A stretch of DNA of 64,000 nt from Candidatus Reidiella endopervernicosa (GTDB lineage: Bacteria; Pseudomonadota; Gammaproteobacteria; GCF-013343005). The notes under the pieces were generated by a model, which worked only from the letters and a program-made list of their open reading frames with translations, was not told where the DNA came from and did not search any database. Positions 9,352-18,857 of the stretch are shown here, one piece after another. The translations under genes and the position numbers were made by a program. Numbering within the stretch: the stretch's first letter is position 1; the number at the start of each line of letters is the position of its first letter. The stretch lies in the NCBI RefSeq assembly GCF_013343005.1, contig NZ_CP054491.1, forward strand, positions 2,586,501-2,650,500. Reading direction: 5' to 3'.

Positions 9352-9819
9352 CTACCAGCCGGAACCACTCTCATCGAGTAGCTTGTTAAGGTCTACCAGA
9401 ATGAGCAGTTTGCCTTCACGGCTGGCTACACCCTGGATATATTTTGAACTCTCATCATTACCGACATTGGGCGCCGTCTCGATCTCGGACATCGCCAGTT
9501 CCACAACCTCAGCAACACTGTCGACCAGAATACCGACCACCTGTTTATCCGATTCAATAATGACGATACGTGTCGAGTCGTCCATCTCCTCGGGCATCAG
9601 TCCAAAACGGCGACGGGTATCGATAACCGTCACCACATTTCCGCGTAGATTGATAATACCGAGCACATAATTCGGTGCACCGGGTACAGGCGCGATTTCA
9701 GTCACACGCAGCACCTCCTGCACCTGCATCACGTTAATGCCGTAGGTCTCTTGTTCGAGCTGGAAGGTCACCCACTGCAGGATGGGGTCATTGCCGGTTG
9801 CCTTCACTACTTCATTCAT
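9352..9819 (-). CDS. cheW: Chemotaxis coupling protein CheW
   Basis: 155 aa, one CheW domain. It shows QWVTFQLEQETYGINVMQVQ, VPGAPNYVLGIINLRGNVV and ILVDSVAEVVEL, the standard scaffold that links chemoreceptors to CheA. Length is normal. It lies downstream of parP in the che operon on the minus strand. Its own upstream spacer (9820-9935) is AT-rich, with no clear terminator. Confidence 0.93.
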   Translation of the reverse strand: MNEVVKATGNDPILQWVTFQLEQETYGINVMQVQEVLRVTEIAPVPGAPNYVLGIINLRGNVVTVIDTRRRFGLMPEEMDDSTRIVIIESDKQVVGILVDSVAEVVELAMSEIETAPNVGNDESSKYIQGVASREGKLLILVDLNKLLDESGSGW

Positions 9820-9935
9820 CTCAGTAACCTCTAAGGTCTATCTTATTCAGCTTATTGCATCTCGCGTCAGATATTTGTCGCGAAGCATATTGTTATTACG
9901 TTATTTGCATCAACCGTGCCAAGAATCAATATGTA

Positions 9936-10691
9936 CTACTGATAACCACCTGTACCCAGCTGCTCAGCAAGCGCATCGGTATTGAGCAATGCACACATCT
10001 GCTCGATAACGGTACCCGCCAACCATGCGCGTTTACCCTTGGAGGTACGCCAACGTACATCATCAGATCCCAGTGTAATGACTTCATCGATATCATCACA
10101 GGCAAGTCCCCATTCACCCTCGCCGATCAGAATGATGTTGCCATATTGGCGCTCACCATCTTTCATTCGCTCGGGGGGTACAACAATACCGGCCGTATCA
10201 ACGATCTTCACGTTTTTATCGAGATGCGGTAACAGCCCCATAAAGTGCTCAGAGTGGCCTGGCATCGGGGTGATCTCATCACTCCAGTTCAACACACCGT
10301 TGAGCCGTGCAAGCGGTACCGCCAGTTTTAATCCAGCAACGCTAAACAGTAGCGACTGGAAGGGTTCATCACCCCACTCTGGAACCTCAGACTCCGGCTC
10401 TGCAGCCTTCTCTTCAGCGGCAGCCTCAAGCTGCTCGGCAACTACCGGCTCCTCAACAATCGTCTCCTTAACCTCAGGAGGGGGTGCCACGGGGATTTCA
10501 CGCGGTAATATACGTGGCGTCTCGGTTGTGATTGGTCGCACGCTCAGTTTGCTTTCCGCATCAACGGCTCGCAAACGGGCGACAGGTTCAGGTGTTGAAG
10601 GCGTGTCACTCAGCAGACCATCGAGATAGTCCCCCAGTGCCAAACTCTCGTCGAGAATCGACTCATTTTTTCCTGAATACTTTTTGTTCAT
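9936..10691 (-). CDS. parP: ParP-like CheW-domain protein
   Basis: 251 aa. An N-terminal region of about 110 residues rich in Pro, Glu and Ala precedes a CheW-like domain (FQSLLFSVAGLKLAVPLARL, HFMGLLPHLDKNVKIVDTA). Such a long-tailed CheW-domain protein directly after a ParA-like gene matches ParP, which in Vibrio ties CheA arrays to the pole with ParC. Start overlaps the parC stop (ATGA at 10688-10691). The name rests on gene order and architecture. Confidence 0.78.
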   Translation of the reverse strand: MNKKYSGKNESILDESLALGDYLDGLLSDTPSTPEPVARLRAVDAESKLSVRPITTETPRILPREIPVAPPPEVKETIVEEPVVAEQLEAAAEEKAAEPESEVPEWGDEPFQSLLFSVAGLKLAVPLARLNGVLNWSDEITPMPGHSEHFMGLLPHLDKNVKIVDTAGIVVPPERMKDGERQYGNIILIGEGEWGLACDDIDEVITLGSDDVRWRTSKGKRAWLAGTVIEQMCALLNTDALAEQLGTGGYQ

Positions 10692-11482
10692 CGAGCAGCT
10701 ACCTGTTCTATTGAGTCGAAGGCCTGGAGATAGTTAAGCAGGTGGTGATAGGCAATTGAGCCTCTCGCGTTTGGCTGCATGATAGGCAGCGGAGCACCCG
10801 CTCTGCTCGCCTCACGGAAACGGGTATCAACCGGGATCACCTCATCCCATAGGTGACTGGCAAAGCGTTCCTGCAGATGGCGTACGGTTTCGATCGAGGC
10901 ACGCGTACGTCGGTCAAACAGAGTCGGAACAATCGTATAATCGAGCGGTAGTGGACGGCTGTTGTTGATCATATTTAGGGTACTGAGCATGCGCTCAAGT
11001 CCCTTGATCGCCAGGAACTCTGTCTGCACTGGGATAATCAATCGCTCACATGCCGCCAGTGCGTTGACCATCAGCACACCTAACATCGGCGGGCAGTCGA
11101 GCAGCACGTAATCAAAGCGCCCTTCAAGACTCTTCACGGCCTCGGCCACGACCAGGCCCATACCTCCCAGTTTGCCCGATTGACGATCAAGTGTTGCCAA
11201 CGCCATATTGGCCGGCATTATCTGCAGCTTAGGAAAACGGGTCGGATGGATCAAAGAGGTCGGATCAGCAGGAACACGACTAGCGTGACGCTGATAGAGG
11301 GTATAGGCGCCATTCTCAACACTATCGGGATCGAAACCAAAATAGCTGGTCAGAGAACCGTGGGGATCGAGGTCGATTAACAGCGTTTCGTGACCACGCG
11401 CAGCGAGGTGCCCAGCCAATGAGACTGTGGTGGTCGTCTTGCCAACACCGCCCTTCTGGTTAGCAATAGCCCAAACCTTCAT
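10688..11482 (-). CDS. parC: ParA-family ATPase, ParC-like polar array partitioning protein
   Basis: 264 aa, Walker-type ParA/MinD ATPase. The deviant P-loop KGGVGKTTTTVSL is near residue 10, followed by LLIDLDPHGS (Walker A') and YVLLDCPP. I chose the ATG at 11482 (MKVWAIANQ) because GAGGAGGG lies upstream at the right spacing; the longer frame from 11500 has no such site. Position between cheB and the ParP-like gene matches ParC of Vibrio, which positions chemotaxis arrays at the old pole and guides inheritance. Confidence 0.85.
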   Translation of the reverse strand: MKVWAIANQKGGVGKTTTTVSLAGHLAARGHETLLIDLDPHGSLTSYFGFDPDSVENGAYTLYQRHASRVPADPTSLIHPTRFPKLQIMPANMALATLDRQSGKLGGMGLVVAEAVKSLEGRFDYVLLDCPPMLGVLMVNALAACERLIIPVQTEFLAIKGLERMLSTLNMINNSRPLPLDYTIVPTLFDRRTRASIETVRHLQERFASHLWDEVIPVDTRFREASRAGAPLPIMQPNARGSIAYHHLLNYLQAFDSIEQVAAR

Positions 11483-11630
11483 AGCTACCCTCCTCAACAC
11501 TGTCGAATGCGCTCACGTAGTGAGTCAAGCGCACCGACCCTGAAAATTATGCAATAACGGCCTCTACTGAGTATAGATACCCCATTTTGGGTGCTGAGAC
11601 CATTCATTACCTGTCACTCGCATCAAATCC

Positions 11631-12990
11631 TTAAACAACACCTGCAAGTTCACTGCCAAACTGATCGAGTGTTACGACACGATCTGTGATGCGAGCCTCT
11701 GCTACTGCCATCGGCATACCGTAGACAACGCAGCTCGCCTCATCCTGGCTCCAGACCGTGGAACCGCCCTGTTTAAGGGTGCGACACCCCTCTCTACCAT
11801 CTGCACCCATCCCGGTCAGAATCACCGCCAGGGTCGTATTTGGATAGATTTTGGCAACAGAATTGAAGGTGATATCGACACAGGGTTTGTAGAACTGGCC
11901 AGCATCACTCTCTGTGATCTTCACCCGCGCCGCACCACTTCGCCCCTCAATAACCATCTGTTTACCACCGGGTGCCAATAAAGCGACACCAGGCTGCAGC
12001 ATGTCGCCATCTGCGGCCTCTTTCACCTTGATGTTGCAGAGTGATCCGGGGAGTCGCTATTTTGCGGAAGCTTGTTTTGGGCCCCAAGCCCAAGCAAGCG
12101 GCAAATATAACGCGACCGTTTATGCCTAGCAGACGCCGACTGTCTGCGTACGTTGCGTAATCACCTCTTCGCGGCTCTACACAACTCCTCAGTGACTCTA
12201 CGCCGACATAAAGCCGTGCTGCATCTTCTTCGTCGTTCGCTCGCGCTCTCAACTACGAATAGGCAGACGGCGTCGACTATCGGGACTAACCGCCTTCGCT
12301 TCGCTATCCATGGCGGTCAGCGCAAGAACGCGCCGCGAAAGCCGGAGTAAAGGTGCCAGGCATGTGCTGTACCAGCAAAATCGGCATCGGGTAGTTAGCC
12401 GGCAGTGCGGTCAGTACCTTCTGTAACGCGACCGGTCCACCCGTGGAGGTACCGATAGCAAGTAGTTTGAAACTGCCACGCCTAACAGGCGCTGAAGGGG
12501 CAGCGGGTGGCGGCGCAGACGCTGGTCTTGAAATGGGTGTACGCGCGGCTGCCGTTGGTCTGCTTACAGGCGGTGGTGTTGGTGCTGGGCGACTTCCCTT
12601 GGCGACACTGCGAACCTGTGCGCAAAGTTTACGCTTTGCCTCTTCGCGATCTTTAGAAATGTCATCGAAGCGTTTTGGTAAAAAATCGACCGCACCGGCA
12701 TCGAGTGCATCGAGTGTCGCCTTGGCACCATCGTAGGTGAGTGAAGAGAACATCAACACGGGAGTTGGGCGCATTGTCATAATACGCCGTACTGCTGTGA
12801 TGCCATCCATGACCGGCATCTCGATATCCATGGTGATCACATCGGGCTTGAGCTGCATCGTCTTATCGATGGCATCTTTACCATCCACAGCAGCACCGAC
12901 CACCTCAATCTGGGGATCTGAATCGAGAATCTCTGTGACACGGCGCCGGAAAAAACCGGAGTCGTCCACAACCAGTACGCGTACTGCCAT
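11631..12990 (-). pseudogene. cheB: cheB, chemotaxis methylesterase, split by the element
   Basis: Pieces 12323-12990 and 11631-12045 sum to 361 codons, normal for CheB. The receiver domain has [13 protein letters not shown] and the phospho-acceptor in [14 protein letters not shown]. The esterase domain carries the nucleophile serine in GTSTGG, the histidine in [10 protein letters not shown] and the aspartate region ILTGMGADG. The three catalytic elements are therefore present but split after AFAARS. The element is antisense to cheB. Standard removal restores length and frame but leaves a TGA at the junction (TCT-TGA-TCA); removal shifted two bases to the right would read RSGSLCNIKVKEA. Confidence 0.88.
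12046..12322 (+). repeat. Interspersed element, copy 5 (in cheB, antisense), 277 bp
   Basis: The most divergent copy at 277 bp, with several small deletions (GCCCCAAGCCCAAGCAAGCGG in the first hairpin, missing C in ACAACTCCTCAG). TTCGCTTCGCTATCC subfamily. Antisense to cheB. Confidence 0.9.
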
Positions 12991-13051
12991 CTATCTCTCT
13001 ACCTTAAAACCGTAATAAGGGGTTTGATTGTCACCCCGAACGGCGCAGGGT

Positions 13052-15154
13052 TCAATATTTTCCGCCGTAGGCCTTCATCAAGCTGGGTACATCGAGAATC
13101 AGAGCAATACGCCCATCACCGGTGATGGTTGCACCTGACATGCCAGCCACACCATGCAGTGTCTGACCGAGTGGCTTGATAACCACCTCTTCTTGACCAA
13201 TCAGCTGATCCACCACGAAACCGACACGCTGACTACCCACATTGACGACAACGACATGTGCATTGTCTGGTGCCTGATCAACGTAACCGTCCTGTACCAG
13301 CCATTCACGTAAGTAGTAAAGCGGCAGTGCCTGATTGCGCACCATCACCACTCGTTGACCATCAACCACATTGGTCTTGGAAAGATCGAGATTGAAGATC
13401 TCGTTAACACTGGCCAGTGGCAGACTAAACGGCTGTTTACCCAGAACGACCATCAGGGTCGGCATAATAGCGAGCGTCAGCGGTACCTTGATGCTGATCT
13501 TGGAACCTTTACCGAGAGTCGAATCGATCTCAGCACTACCATTGAGCTGGGTAATCTGGGTCTTGACCACATCCATGCCAACACCACGACCTGAGACATC
13601 GGATATCTCGGTCTTGGTTGAGAAACCCGCCGCAAAAATCAGGTTATAAGCCTCGTTGTCACTCAGACGATTCGCACTATCCTCATCCATCATCCCCTTC
13701 TCAACCGCCTTGCGACGCAGAAGGTCGGCATCCATACCAGCACCATCATCGGTGATAGTGATCAGAATATGATCACCCTCCTGGTCTGCCGCGAGAATAA
13801 CGGTACCACCACGAGGTTTACCCGCTGATTCACGAACATCGGGCCCCTCAATACCGTGGTCAACCGCATTACGCACCAGATGCACGAGTGGATCGGCCAG
13901 CGCCTCAACTAAATTCTTATCAAGGTCGGTCTCCTCACCGCGCAGCTCTAGAGAGACCTCTTTCTTAAGACTACGCGCAAGGTCACGTACAACACGTGGG
14001 AAGCGACCAAAGACCTTCTTGATCGGTTGCATGCGGGTTTTCATCACCGCTGTCTGAAGGTCTGCGGTAACCAGGTCGAGGTTAGCAACGGCCTTGCTCG
14101 CCTCCTCATCGGCCATCGCGGCCTTGAGGGTCGAGAGCCGATTACGTACCAGTACCAGCTCGCCAACCAGATTCATAATGTCATCGAGACGCTTGGTATC
14201 GACACGAACCGTTGCTTCCTGGGTTGGTTGTCCACCGCCTGCAGCGGCCTTCGCTGGTGCCTTGGCGGCAGGTACAGGTTTATCCTGTGCTGCTGGCTGC
14301 GCTGCCTTGGCGGGAGGTTGGGGGGGGAGGGTCTCTTTTTTCTCTGCTTTAGCAGGCTCAGTAGCACCCGAAGAGCCCGGGGCCTTGCCGCCGTGAAGCT
14401 CATCGAGCAGTGCCTCAAACTCATCTTCACTGATATCGTCTGAACCTGAAGCCGCCGTCGGTTCAGCCGGTTTTTCGGCTTCTACCGCACCCGATGCACC
14501 CGGTGCCTTACCACCGTGTAACTCATCAAGCAGCGCCTCAAAATCATCTTCACTGATATCTTCCGAACCGCCACTCGCACTTGTTTGGGCAGCCTCAGAA
14601 GCTGCCGGAGCACCCGGTGCCGCACCATCGTGTAGCGTATCCAGCAGTGCCTCAAACTCTTCATCGGTGATATCACCATCATCCGCCGCACCGCTTTCTG
14701 CAACTGCAACCGGTTCGGGCTCAGGTTCTGCTGCAGGTGGCTCAGCAGCGGAGGCAGCATCTACGGTACCGTTCAGATACGCTTCCAGTGAGGCCATCAG
14801 CTCATCTTCGGCAGGCGTTGGATCCTGTCCGGAGCGAACCTCATCAAACATACTATTGAGTCTGTCTAGAACCGTGAGGAAGATATCCATCAAGGTGGCA
14901 TCTACATCGCGCTCACCATTGCGGAGCTGGTTGAAGACATCTTCGGCGCGATGACAAATATTGACCAGAGCATCCAGGCTCAAGAAGCTGGCACCACCCT
15001 TTACGGTATGGAAGCCACGAAATACTGCATTGAGAAGATCGTTATCTTTTGGACGCTGCTCCAGCTCTACGAGCTGTTCACCCAGCTGTTCGAGGATTTC
15101 ACCCGCCTCGATCAGAAAGTCCTGGAGAATATCGTCATCAACATCGATTGCCAT
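13052..15154 (-). CDS. cheA: Chemotaxis histidine kinase CheA
   Basis: 700 aa. P1/Hpt domain with the phospho-acceptor histidine in FHTVKGGASFL (near residue 48). A long linker of about residues 150-330 holds three acidic repeats. The P3 dimerisation domain follows (LDDIMNLVGELVLVRNRLS), then the ATPase P4 (LVRNAVDHGIE, DDGAGMD, GRGVGMDVV) and the CheW-like P5 (MPTLMVVLGKQPFSLPLASV). All kinase motifs are intact. It lies 13 bases after cheZ and 62 bases before cheB, in the same operon. Confidence 0.96.
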   Translation of the reverse strand: MAIDVDDDILQDFLIEAGEILEQLGEQLVELEQRPKDNDLLNAVFRGFHTVKGGASFLSLDALVNICHRAEDVFNQLRNGERDVDATLMDIFLTVLDRLNSMFDEVRSGQDPTPAEDELMASLEAYLNGTVDAASAAEPPAAEPEPEPVAVAESGAADDGDITDEEFEALLDTLHDGAAPGAPAASEAAQTSASGGSEDISEDDFEALLDELHGGKAPGASGAVEAEKPAEPTAASGSDDISEDEFEALLDELHGGKAPGSSGATEPAKAEKKETLPPQPPAKAAQPAAQDKPVPAAKAPAKAAAGGGQPTQEATVRVDTKRLDDIMNLVGELVLVRNRLSTLKAAMADEEASKAVANLDLVTADLQTAVMKTRMQPIKKVFGRFPRVVRDLARSLKKEVSLELRGEETDLDKNLVEALADPLVHLVRNAVDHGIEGPDVRESAGKPRGGTVILAADQEGDHILITITDDGAGMDADLLRRKAVEKGMMDEDSANRLSDNEAYNLIFAAGFSTKTEISDVSGRGVGMDVVKTQITQLNGSAEIDSTLGKGSKISIKVPLTLAIMPTLMVVLGKQPFSLPLASVNEIFNLDLSKTNVVDGQRVVMVRNQALPLYYLREWLVQDGYVDQAPDNAHVVVVNVGSQRVGFVVDQLIGQEEVVIKPLGQTLHGVAGMSGATITGDGRIALILDVPSLMKAYGGKY
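14380..14720 (-). repeat. Three acidic in-gene repeats in the CheA linker
   Basis: The linker repeats a unit of about 55-60 residues three times. Each core reads like DDISEDEFEALLDELHGG or GDITDEEFEALLDTLHDG, followed by a Pro/Ala/Gly spacer (KAPGASGA, KAPGSSGA, AAPGAPAA). The DNA repeats are diverged, so they are not recent slippage. The conserved D/E-F-E-ALLD-LH core resembles the DDVDDLLSSLGF tail of CheZ and could be a short docking peptide. Confidence 0.75.
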
Positions 15155-15166
15155 TTTTTTACGTCC

Positions 15167-15916
15167 TCAGAATCCGAGGCTAGAGAGAAGGTCATCCACA
15201 TCATCCTGGCCACTCACCACATCGGCGGTTTCCAGACCAGGTACTTGAGGCCCTTCCAACTTTCCAGACTCACTTGTTGTTTTTTCGCTTGAGGTACTGC
15301 CTGGCACCATCTTCTTACCAGAGATTCGAACCATCTCAACCAGATTCTCTTCTACTTCCTGGACAAGACTTATTACGCGGCGAATGATCTGACCGGTAAT
15401 ATCCTGGAAATCCTGTGCCATCAGAACTTCTGTCAACTTACTCTGAATGTCGGCTGTACTCTGCTGGACTTGAGTAAAAAAGGTATCAATCTCACCACTG
15501 AGGTCACGAAACTCCTGCGCCTCCATCTCTCTGGCACGGAATTTCTGCCACTGACCACCTAGGTCTGAAGCCTGTTTACTGAGGCTCTCACACATAGGCA
15601 GCACCTGCTCAACCATATCAAGCGTGCGGTGAGCTGACTCTTCAGTCTTGGTAATAACGTAGTTGAGACGCTCTTTGGCATCGGGGATATCTTTTTCGGT
15701 TAGCTCAGGAATACGTGAATCGGAACCAAAGCTATTGAGAGAGTCGTGCAGATCACGTGTCAGTTTTCCGATCTCCTGGAAGAGTCCAACATCTCGGATC
15801 TGTACCATTTCATCGAGCAGACGATTTGCTTCGGGCTCGTTATCCTCTTCAAGAGATTTGAGCAGTGCGCGCGCATTTTCCAGTCGCAGCTGTTTTTCGC
15901 TTTCTGTCAGTTCCAT
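15167..15916 (-). CDS. cheZ: Chemotaxis protein phosphatase CheZ
   Basis: 249 aa, mainly long helices. The catalytic glutamine region is MAQDFQDITGQIIRRV and the C-terminal CheY-binding peptide is DDVDDLLSSLGF. CheZ removes the phosphate from CheY-P to end the signal to the flagellar motor. It lies 11 bases after cheY. Start at 15916 (MELTESEKQLRLEN). Confidence 0.93.
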   Translation of the reverse strand: MELTESEKQLRLENARALLKSLEEDNEPEANRLLDEMVQIRDVGLFQEIGKLTRDLHDSLNSFGSDSRIPELTEKDIPDAKERLNYVITKTEESAHRTLDMVEQVLPMCESLSKQASDLGGQWQKFRAREMEAQEFRDLSGEIDTFFTQVQQSTADIQSKLTEVLMAQDFQDITGQIIRRVISLVQEVEENLVEMVRISGKKMVPGSTSSEKTTSESGKLEGPQVPGLETADVVSGQDDVDDLLSSLGF

Positions 15917-15927
15917 GTTTTGACCCC

Positions 15928-16320
15928 CTAGCTGCCCGCATCAATGCGTTCAAAGATCTTGTCGATCTTCTCCTTGAGGGTTCCGGCAGTAAACGGCTTA
16001 ACGATGTAGCCATTTACACCAGCCTGCGCAGCCTCAATGATCTGCTCTTTCTTCGACTCCGCCGTTACCAGCAATACCGGCATAGAAGAGAGGTTCGGAT
16101 CGGCTCGCACCGCCCTGAGCAGATCAATACCTGTCATCCCAGGCATATTCCAATCGGTAACCAGAAAGTCGAAATCACCAGACTGCAGCATGGGTAGGCC
16201 TGTAGCGCCATCGTCTGCTTCCGACACATTTTCGAAGCCCAGCTCACGCAGCAGATTCTTAATGATGCGCCGCATTGTGGAGAAATCATCCACAACCAGG
16301 ATCTTCATGTTCTTATCCAA
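15928..16320 (-). CDS. cheY: Chemotaxis response regulator CheY
   Basis: 130 aa, single receiver domain: acidic pocket [12 protein letters not shown], acceptor aspartate in [12 protein letters not shown], switch threonine in [11 protein letters not shown] and lysine in GYIVKPFT. This is the CheY that binds the FliM switch. It is the first intact gene of the che operon here; upstream lie only the last codons of fliA. CAGGAGGTT (reverse strand) upstream is a strong ribosome site. Confidence 0.95.
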   Translation of the reverse strand: MDKNMKILVVDDFSTMRRIIKNLLRELGFENVSEADDGATGLPMLQSGDFDFLVTDWNMPGMTGIDLLRAVRADPNLSSMPVLLVTAESKKEQIIEAAQAGVNGYIVKPFTAGTLKEKIDKIFERIDAGS

Positions 16321-16398
16321 AACAACCTCCTGCTCTTTTTATAAGCATTTTCAAAGCTATAGATTCCCACGCAGTATAATGCACTGGAGTCGTAATCG

Positions 16399-16474
16399 TT
16401 AATCTCTATCTGCAGTCCAGTCCGTCATTCTGGCGCGCAATCTTGCCATCGCCTGACTGTGTATTTGACACACA
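16399..16474 (-). pseudogene. fliA: 3' end of fliA (flagellar sigma factor 28)
   Basis: Directly upstream of cheY the minus strand reads (R)VCQIHSQAMARLRARMTDW then TADRD and a stop at 16399. This is the conserved C-terminus of FliA (region 4.2 end). In related genomes fliA sits immediately upstream of cheY. The rest of the gene is missing: the sequence runs into element copy 6 inside the Arg codon. Identification is by motif and gene order. Confidence 0.8.
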
Positions 16475-16759
16475 CTGGGGAGTCGCTATTTTGCGAAAGC
16501 TTGTTTTGGGCATCCCAAACCCAAGCAAACAGCAAAAACTTCACGCGACCGTTTATGCCTACGGCGCCCCGACCGTCCTGCGTACGTTGCGTAATCACCT
16601 CTTCGCGGCTCTACACAACTCCCTCAGTGACTCTACGCCGACATAAAGCCGCTGCTGCATCTTCTTCGTCGTCCGCTCGCGCTCTCAACTACGAATAGGC
16701 AGACGGCGTCGACTATCGGGGACTAACCGCCCTCACTTCGCTCTCCATGGCGGTCAGCG
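16475..16759 (+). repeat. Interspersed element, copy 6, joining flgF to fliA
   Basis: 285 bp, starts CTGGGGAGTCGC, CACTTCGCTCTCC subfamily. Its two flanks belong to different genes on the minus strand (fliA 3' end at left, flgF 5' end at right), unlike every other intragenic copy. Confidence 0.92.
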
Positions 16760-16828
16760 ACTGTTGATCGACTGGGAACGAAGCGTCTGCTTCGCCCCTT
16801 CCATCGCCAAATAGAGCATGCGGTCCAT
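16760..16828 (-). pseudogene. flgF: 5' end of flgF (proximal rod protein)
   Basis: The first 23 codons read MDRMLYLAMEGAKQTLRSQS and then INS. This is the typical FlgF N-terminus, which normally continues NNLAN. It starts 21 bases after the flgE stop, the usual operon order flgE-flgF. The reading frame ends at element copy 6, and the remainder of flgF and the following flg genes are absent from this window. Confidence 0.82.
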
Positions 16829-16849
16829 AACGTCACCTCAACCTATCGA

Positions 16850-18835
16850 TTAACGGATGTTGATAATGGTTTGGGTTATCTGGTCATTGGTGCTGATGAC
16901 CTGCGCATTCGCCTGGTAGTTACGCTGTGATGTGATCATCTTTACCAGCTGCCCCGAGAGGTCGACGTTGGAATCCTCCAACGCACCACCCTGAACCAGA
17001 CCCAGACTCGCCGTACCGGGCTGACCGACCAGTGCTGCACCGGAGTCGAAACTCTCGGCCCAGTTGGTATCACCCAGCTGGCTCAAACCCTGTGAGTTGG
17101 CGAAACTGGCCAGTGCTACCTGACCCAGCGCCTGTGACTGACCGTTGCTGTAACGGGCAAAGACGGTACCGTCATTGGAGATATCGACACCGCTGAGTCG
17201 ACCGGTTGAGTAACCATCCTGCGACAGGGCGAAAACGGCGAAGTCGGCGCCGTACTGCGTCAGGGCACTGACATCAACACTCAGATCGATGGGGTCGACA
17301 TCGTTTCCGGGGGTGTCGACATCGATGCCGGTCATGTTGAATGAGAGGGTAGCGATGGCGCTGTCAGCAACTGTGGGCTGATCGGGCTGGCTAGAGTCGT
17401 CACGTGCCCAGAGCTGGCTGATCGAACCACCTGGAGAGAACTCAGCGATGAAATTGAGATCGGGATCATCGTTTGGATAGACAGCAGCGCCATCCATGAA
17501 GTGGTGAACCTCCCACTTATTGGGCTCTGGCATCTTGCGATAGTAGGTAGTCAGCAGATGGGTACCACCCTGAGAGTCATAGACGCTCAAAGAGGTTGAG
17601 TTGTTGTAGCTCGCGGGCTCATCGGGATCAAAGGCAATAACCTGTTTGTCGACACCATCAGCAATAACGGTCGAAACCGCTGCTGCAGGCGTCGTCTGCG
17701 TCATGTTGGCGAAGGAGAGATCGATATTAAGATCTGGCGCGTTGAGCAGATTGCTGGCATTACCCGTCAGGTCGATGCTGATGTTCTGATTACCGCCGAG
17801 GGTAATGGTCTGAGGTATCAGACTCGCTACGCCATCAACGGTGTAGGTCACGTCATATTCGCCTAGACGTTCTGTACCGGTCTGAGTGGTTGCAAAGCCC
17901 GAGGCGGTTGTTCCATCAGTGACGGTGGAAACGTCAACGGTGTATGGGCTCAGGGTGTCGGTAATGACATCGGTGCCCGCGTCATAGGTAAAACGACCGG
18001 CTACCGTGGCGGTATTTAGCTGGCTAACGACCTCACCAAGAACACCATCATCCGTTGCATAGTTAGCATTCAGGGTTATAGCGGTGGTTGAACCATTGTC
18101 GTATGTGAAATCGATCGTCGCAGTTTCACCCGCACCCGAATAATCTGATTTTGTGATCAGCCCGGTAAAATCTGCACTGGTACCTTCAAAGGCCGTCAGC
18201 GACAGGTCAAGATCATGCTCATAACCGTAATCATCTATTACGGTCAGGCCCGCAAAGTTGTTGGTTGCGGTTGGGTCGGTATCGAGATCGCCACTACTAA
18301 TATCGATACCGGTGGTTGCTGTAGGATTACCTGGAACCGCCGCCGCAGAGTCAACGTTCACCGACACATCCACATCCTGAGTTGCATTAGGCTGGATGTT
18401 TGAGGTATCGAGCTGCATGTCACCAATCGCACCGGTGATTGCACCGGTCGCATCGGCCTGGAAACCGATCAAACGCTGGCTGAGGTTGTTGACCACATAG
18501 CCATCACGGTCAACCTGAAAACTACCGGCACGTGAGTAGAGTCGTGAACCGTTATCCTCAAGGACAAAAAAACCATCACCGTTGATCGCCAGATCAAGGT
18601 TGTTATCGGTGTAAGAGATGGTGCCCTGGGTGAACTGCTGCGATACAGCGGCAAGACGCACACCACTACCGATCGCATTGGATGAGGTACCACTGGAGGA
18701 AACGGCGTATACATCGGCAAACTCTGCACGAGACTGCTTAAAGCCGTTGGTGCTGGCGTTTGCGATGTTGTTTGAAATGACGCCCAGATCGGCTGCGGCC
18801 GCTTTCAAACCTGACAGTGCTGTATTAAATGACAT
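16850..18835 (-). CDS. flgE: Flagellar hook protein FlgE
   Basis: 661 aa, longer than the roughly 400 aa of enteric FlgE. The conserved N-terminus is MSFNTALSGLKAAAADLGVI then SNNIANASTNGFKQSRAEF. The C-terminus has SNVDLSGQLVKMITSQRNYQ and ANAQVIST. The enlarged middle (residues about 170-430) is Thr/Asp/Gly-rich and likely forms extra surface domains, as in other long hooks. It lies 22 bases after flgD in the flgBCDE operon. Confidence 0.93.
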   Translation of the reverse strand: MSFNTALSGLKAAAADLGVISNNIANASTNGFKQSRAEFADVYAVSSSGTSSNAIGSGVRLAAVSQQFTQGTISYTDNNLDLAINGDGFFVLEDNGSRLYSRAGSFQVDRDGYVVNNLSQRLIGFQADATGAITGAIGDMQLDTSNIQPNATQDVDVSVNVDSAAAVPGNPTATTGIDISSGDLDTDPTATNNFAGLTVIDDYGYEHDLDLSLTAFEGTSADFTGLITKSDYSGAGETATIDFTYDNGSTTAITLNANYATDDGVLGEVVSQLNTATVAGRFTYDAGTDVITDTLSPYTVDVSTVTDGTTASGFATTQTGTERLGEYDVTYTVDGVASLIPQTITLGGNQNISIDLTGNASNLLNAPDLNIDLSFANMTQTTPAAAVSTVIADGVDKQVIAFDPDEPASYNNSTSLSVYDSQGGTHLLTTYYRKMPEPNKWEVHHFMDGAAVYPNDDPDLNFIAEFSPGGSISQLWARDDSSQPDQPTVADSAIATLSFNMTGIDVDTPGNDVDPIDLSVDVSALTQYGADFAVFALSQDGYSTGRLSGVDISNDGTVFARYSNGQSQALGQVALASFANSQGLSQLGDTNWAESFDSGAALVGQPGTASLGLVQGGALEDSNVDLSGQLVKMITSQRNYQANAQVISTNDQITQTIINIR

Positions 18836-18857
18836 AGTTAATATCTCCTGAAATCGA

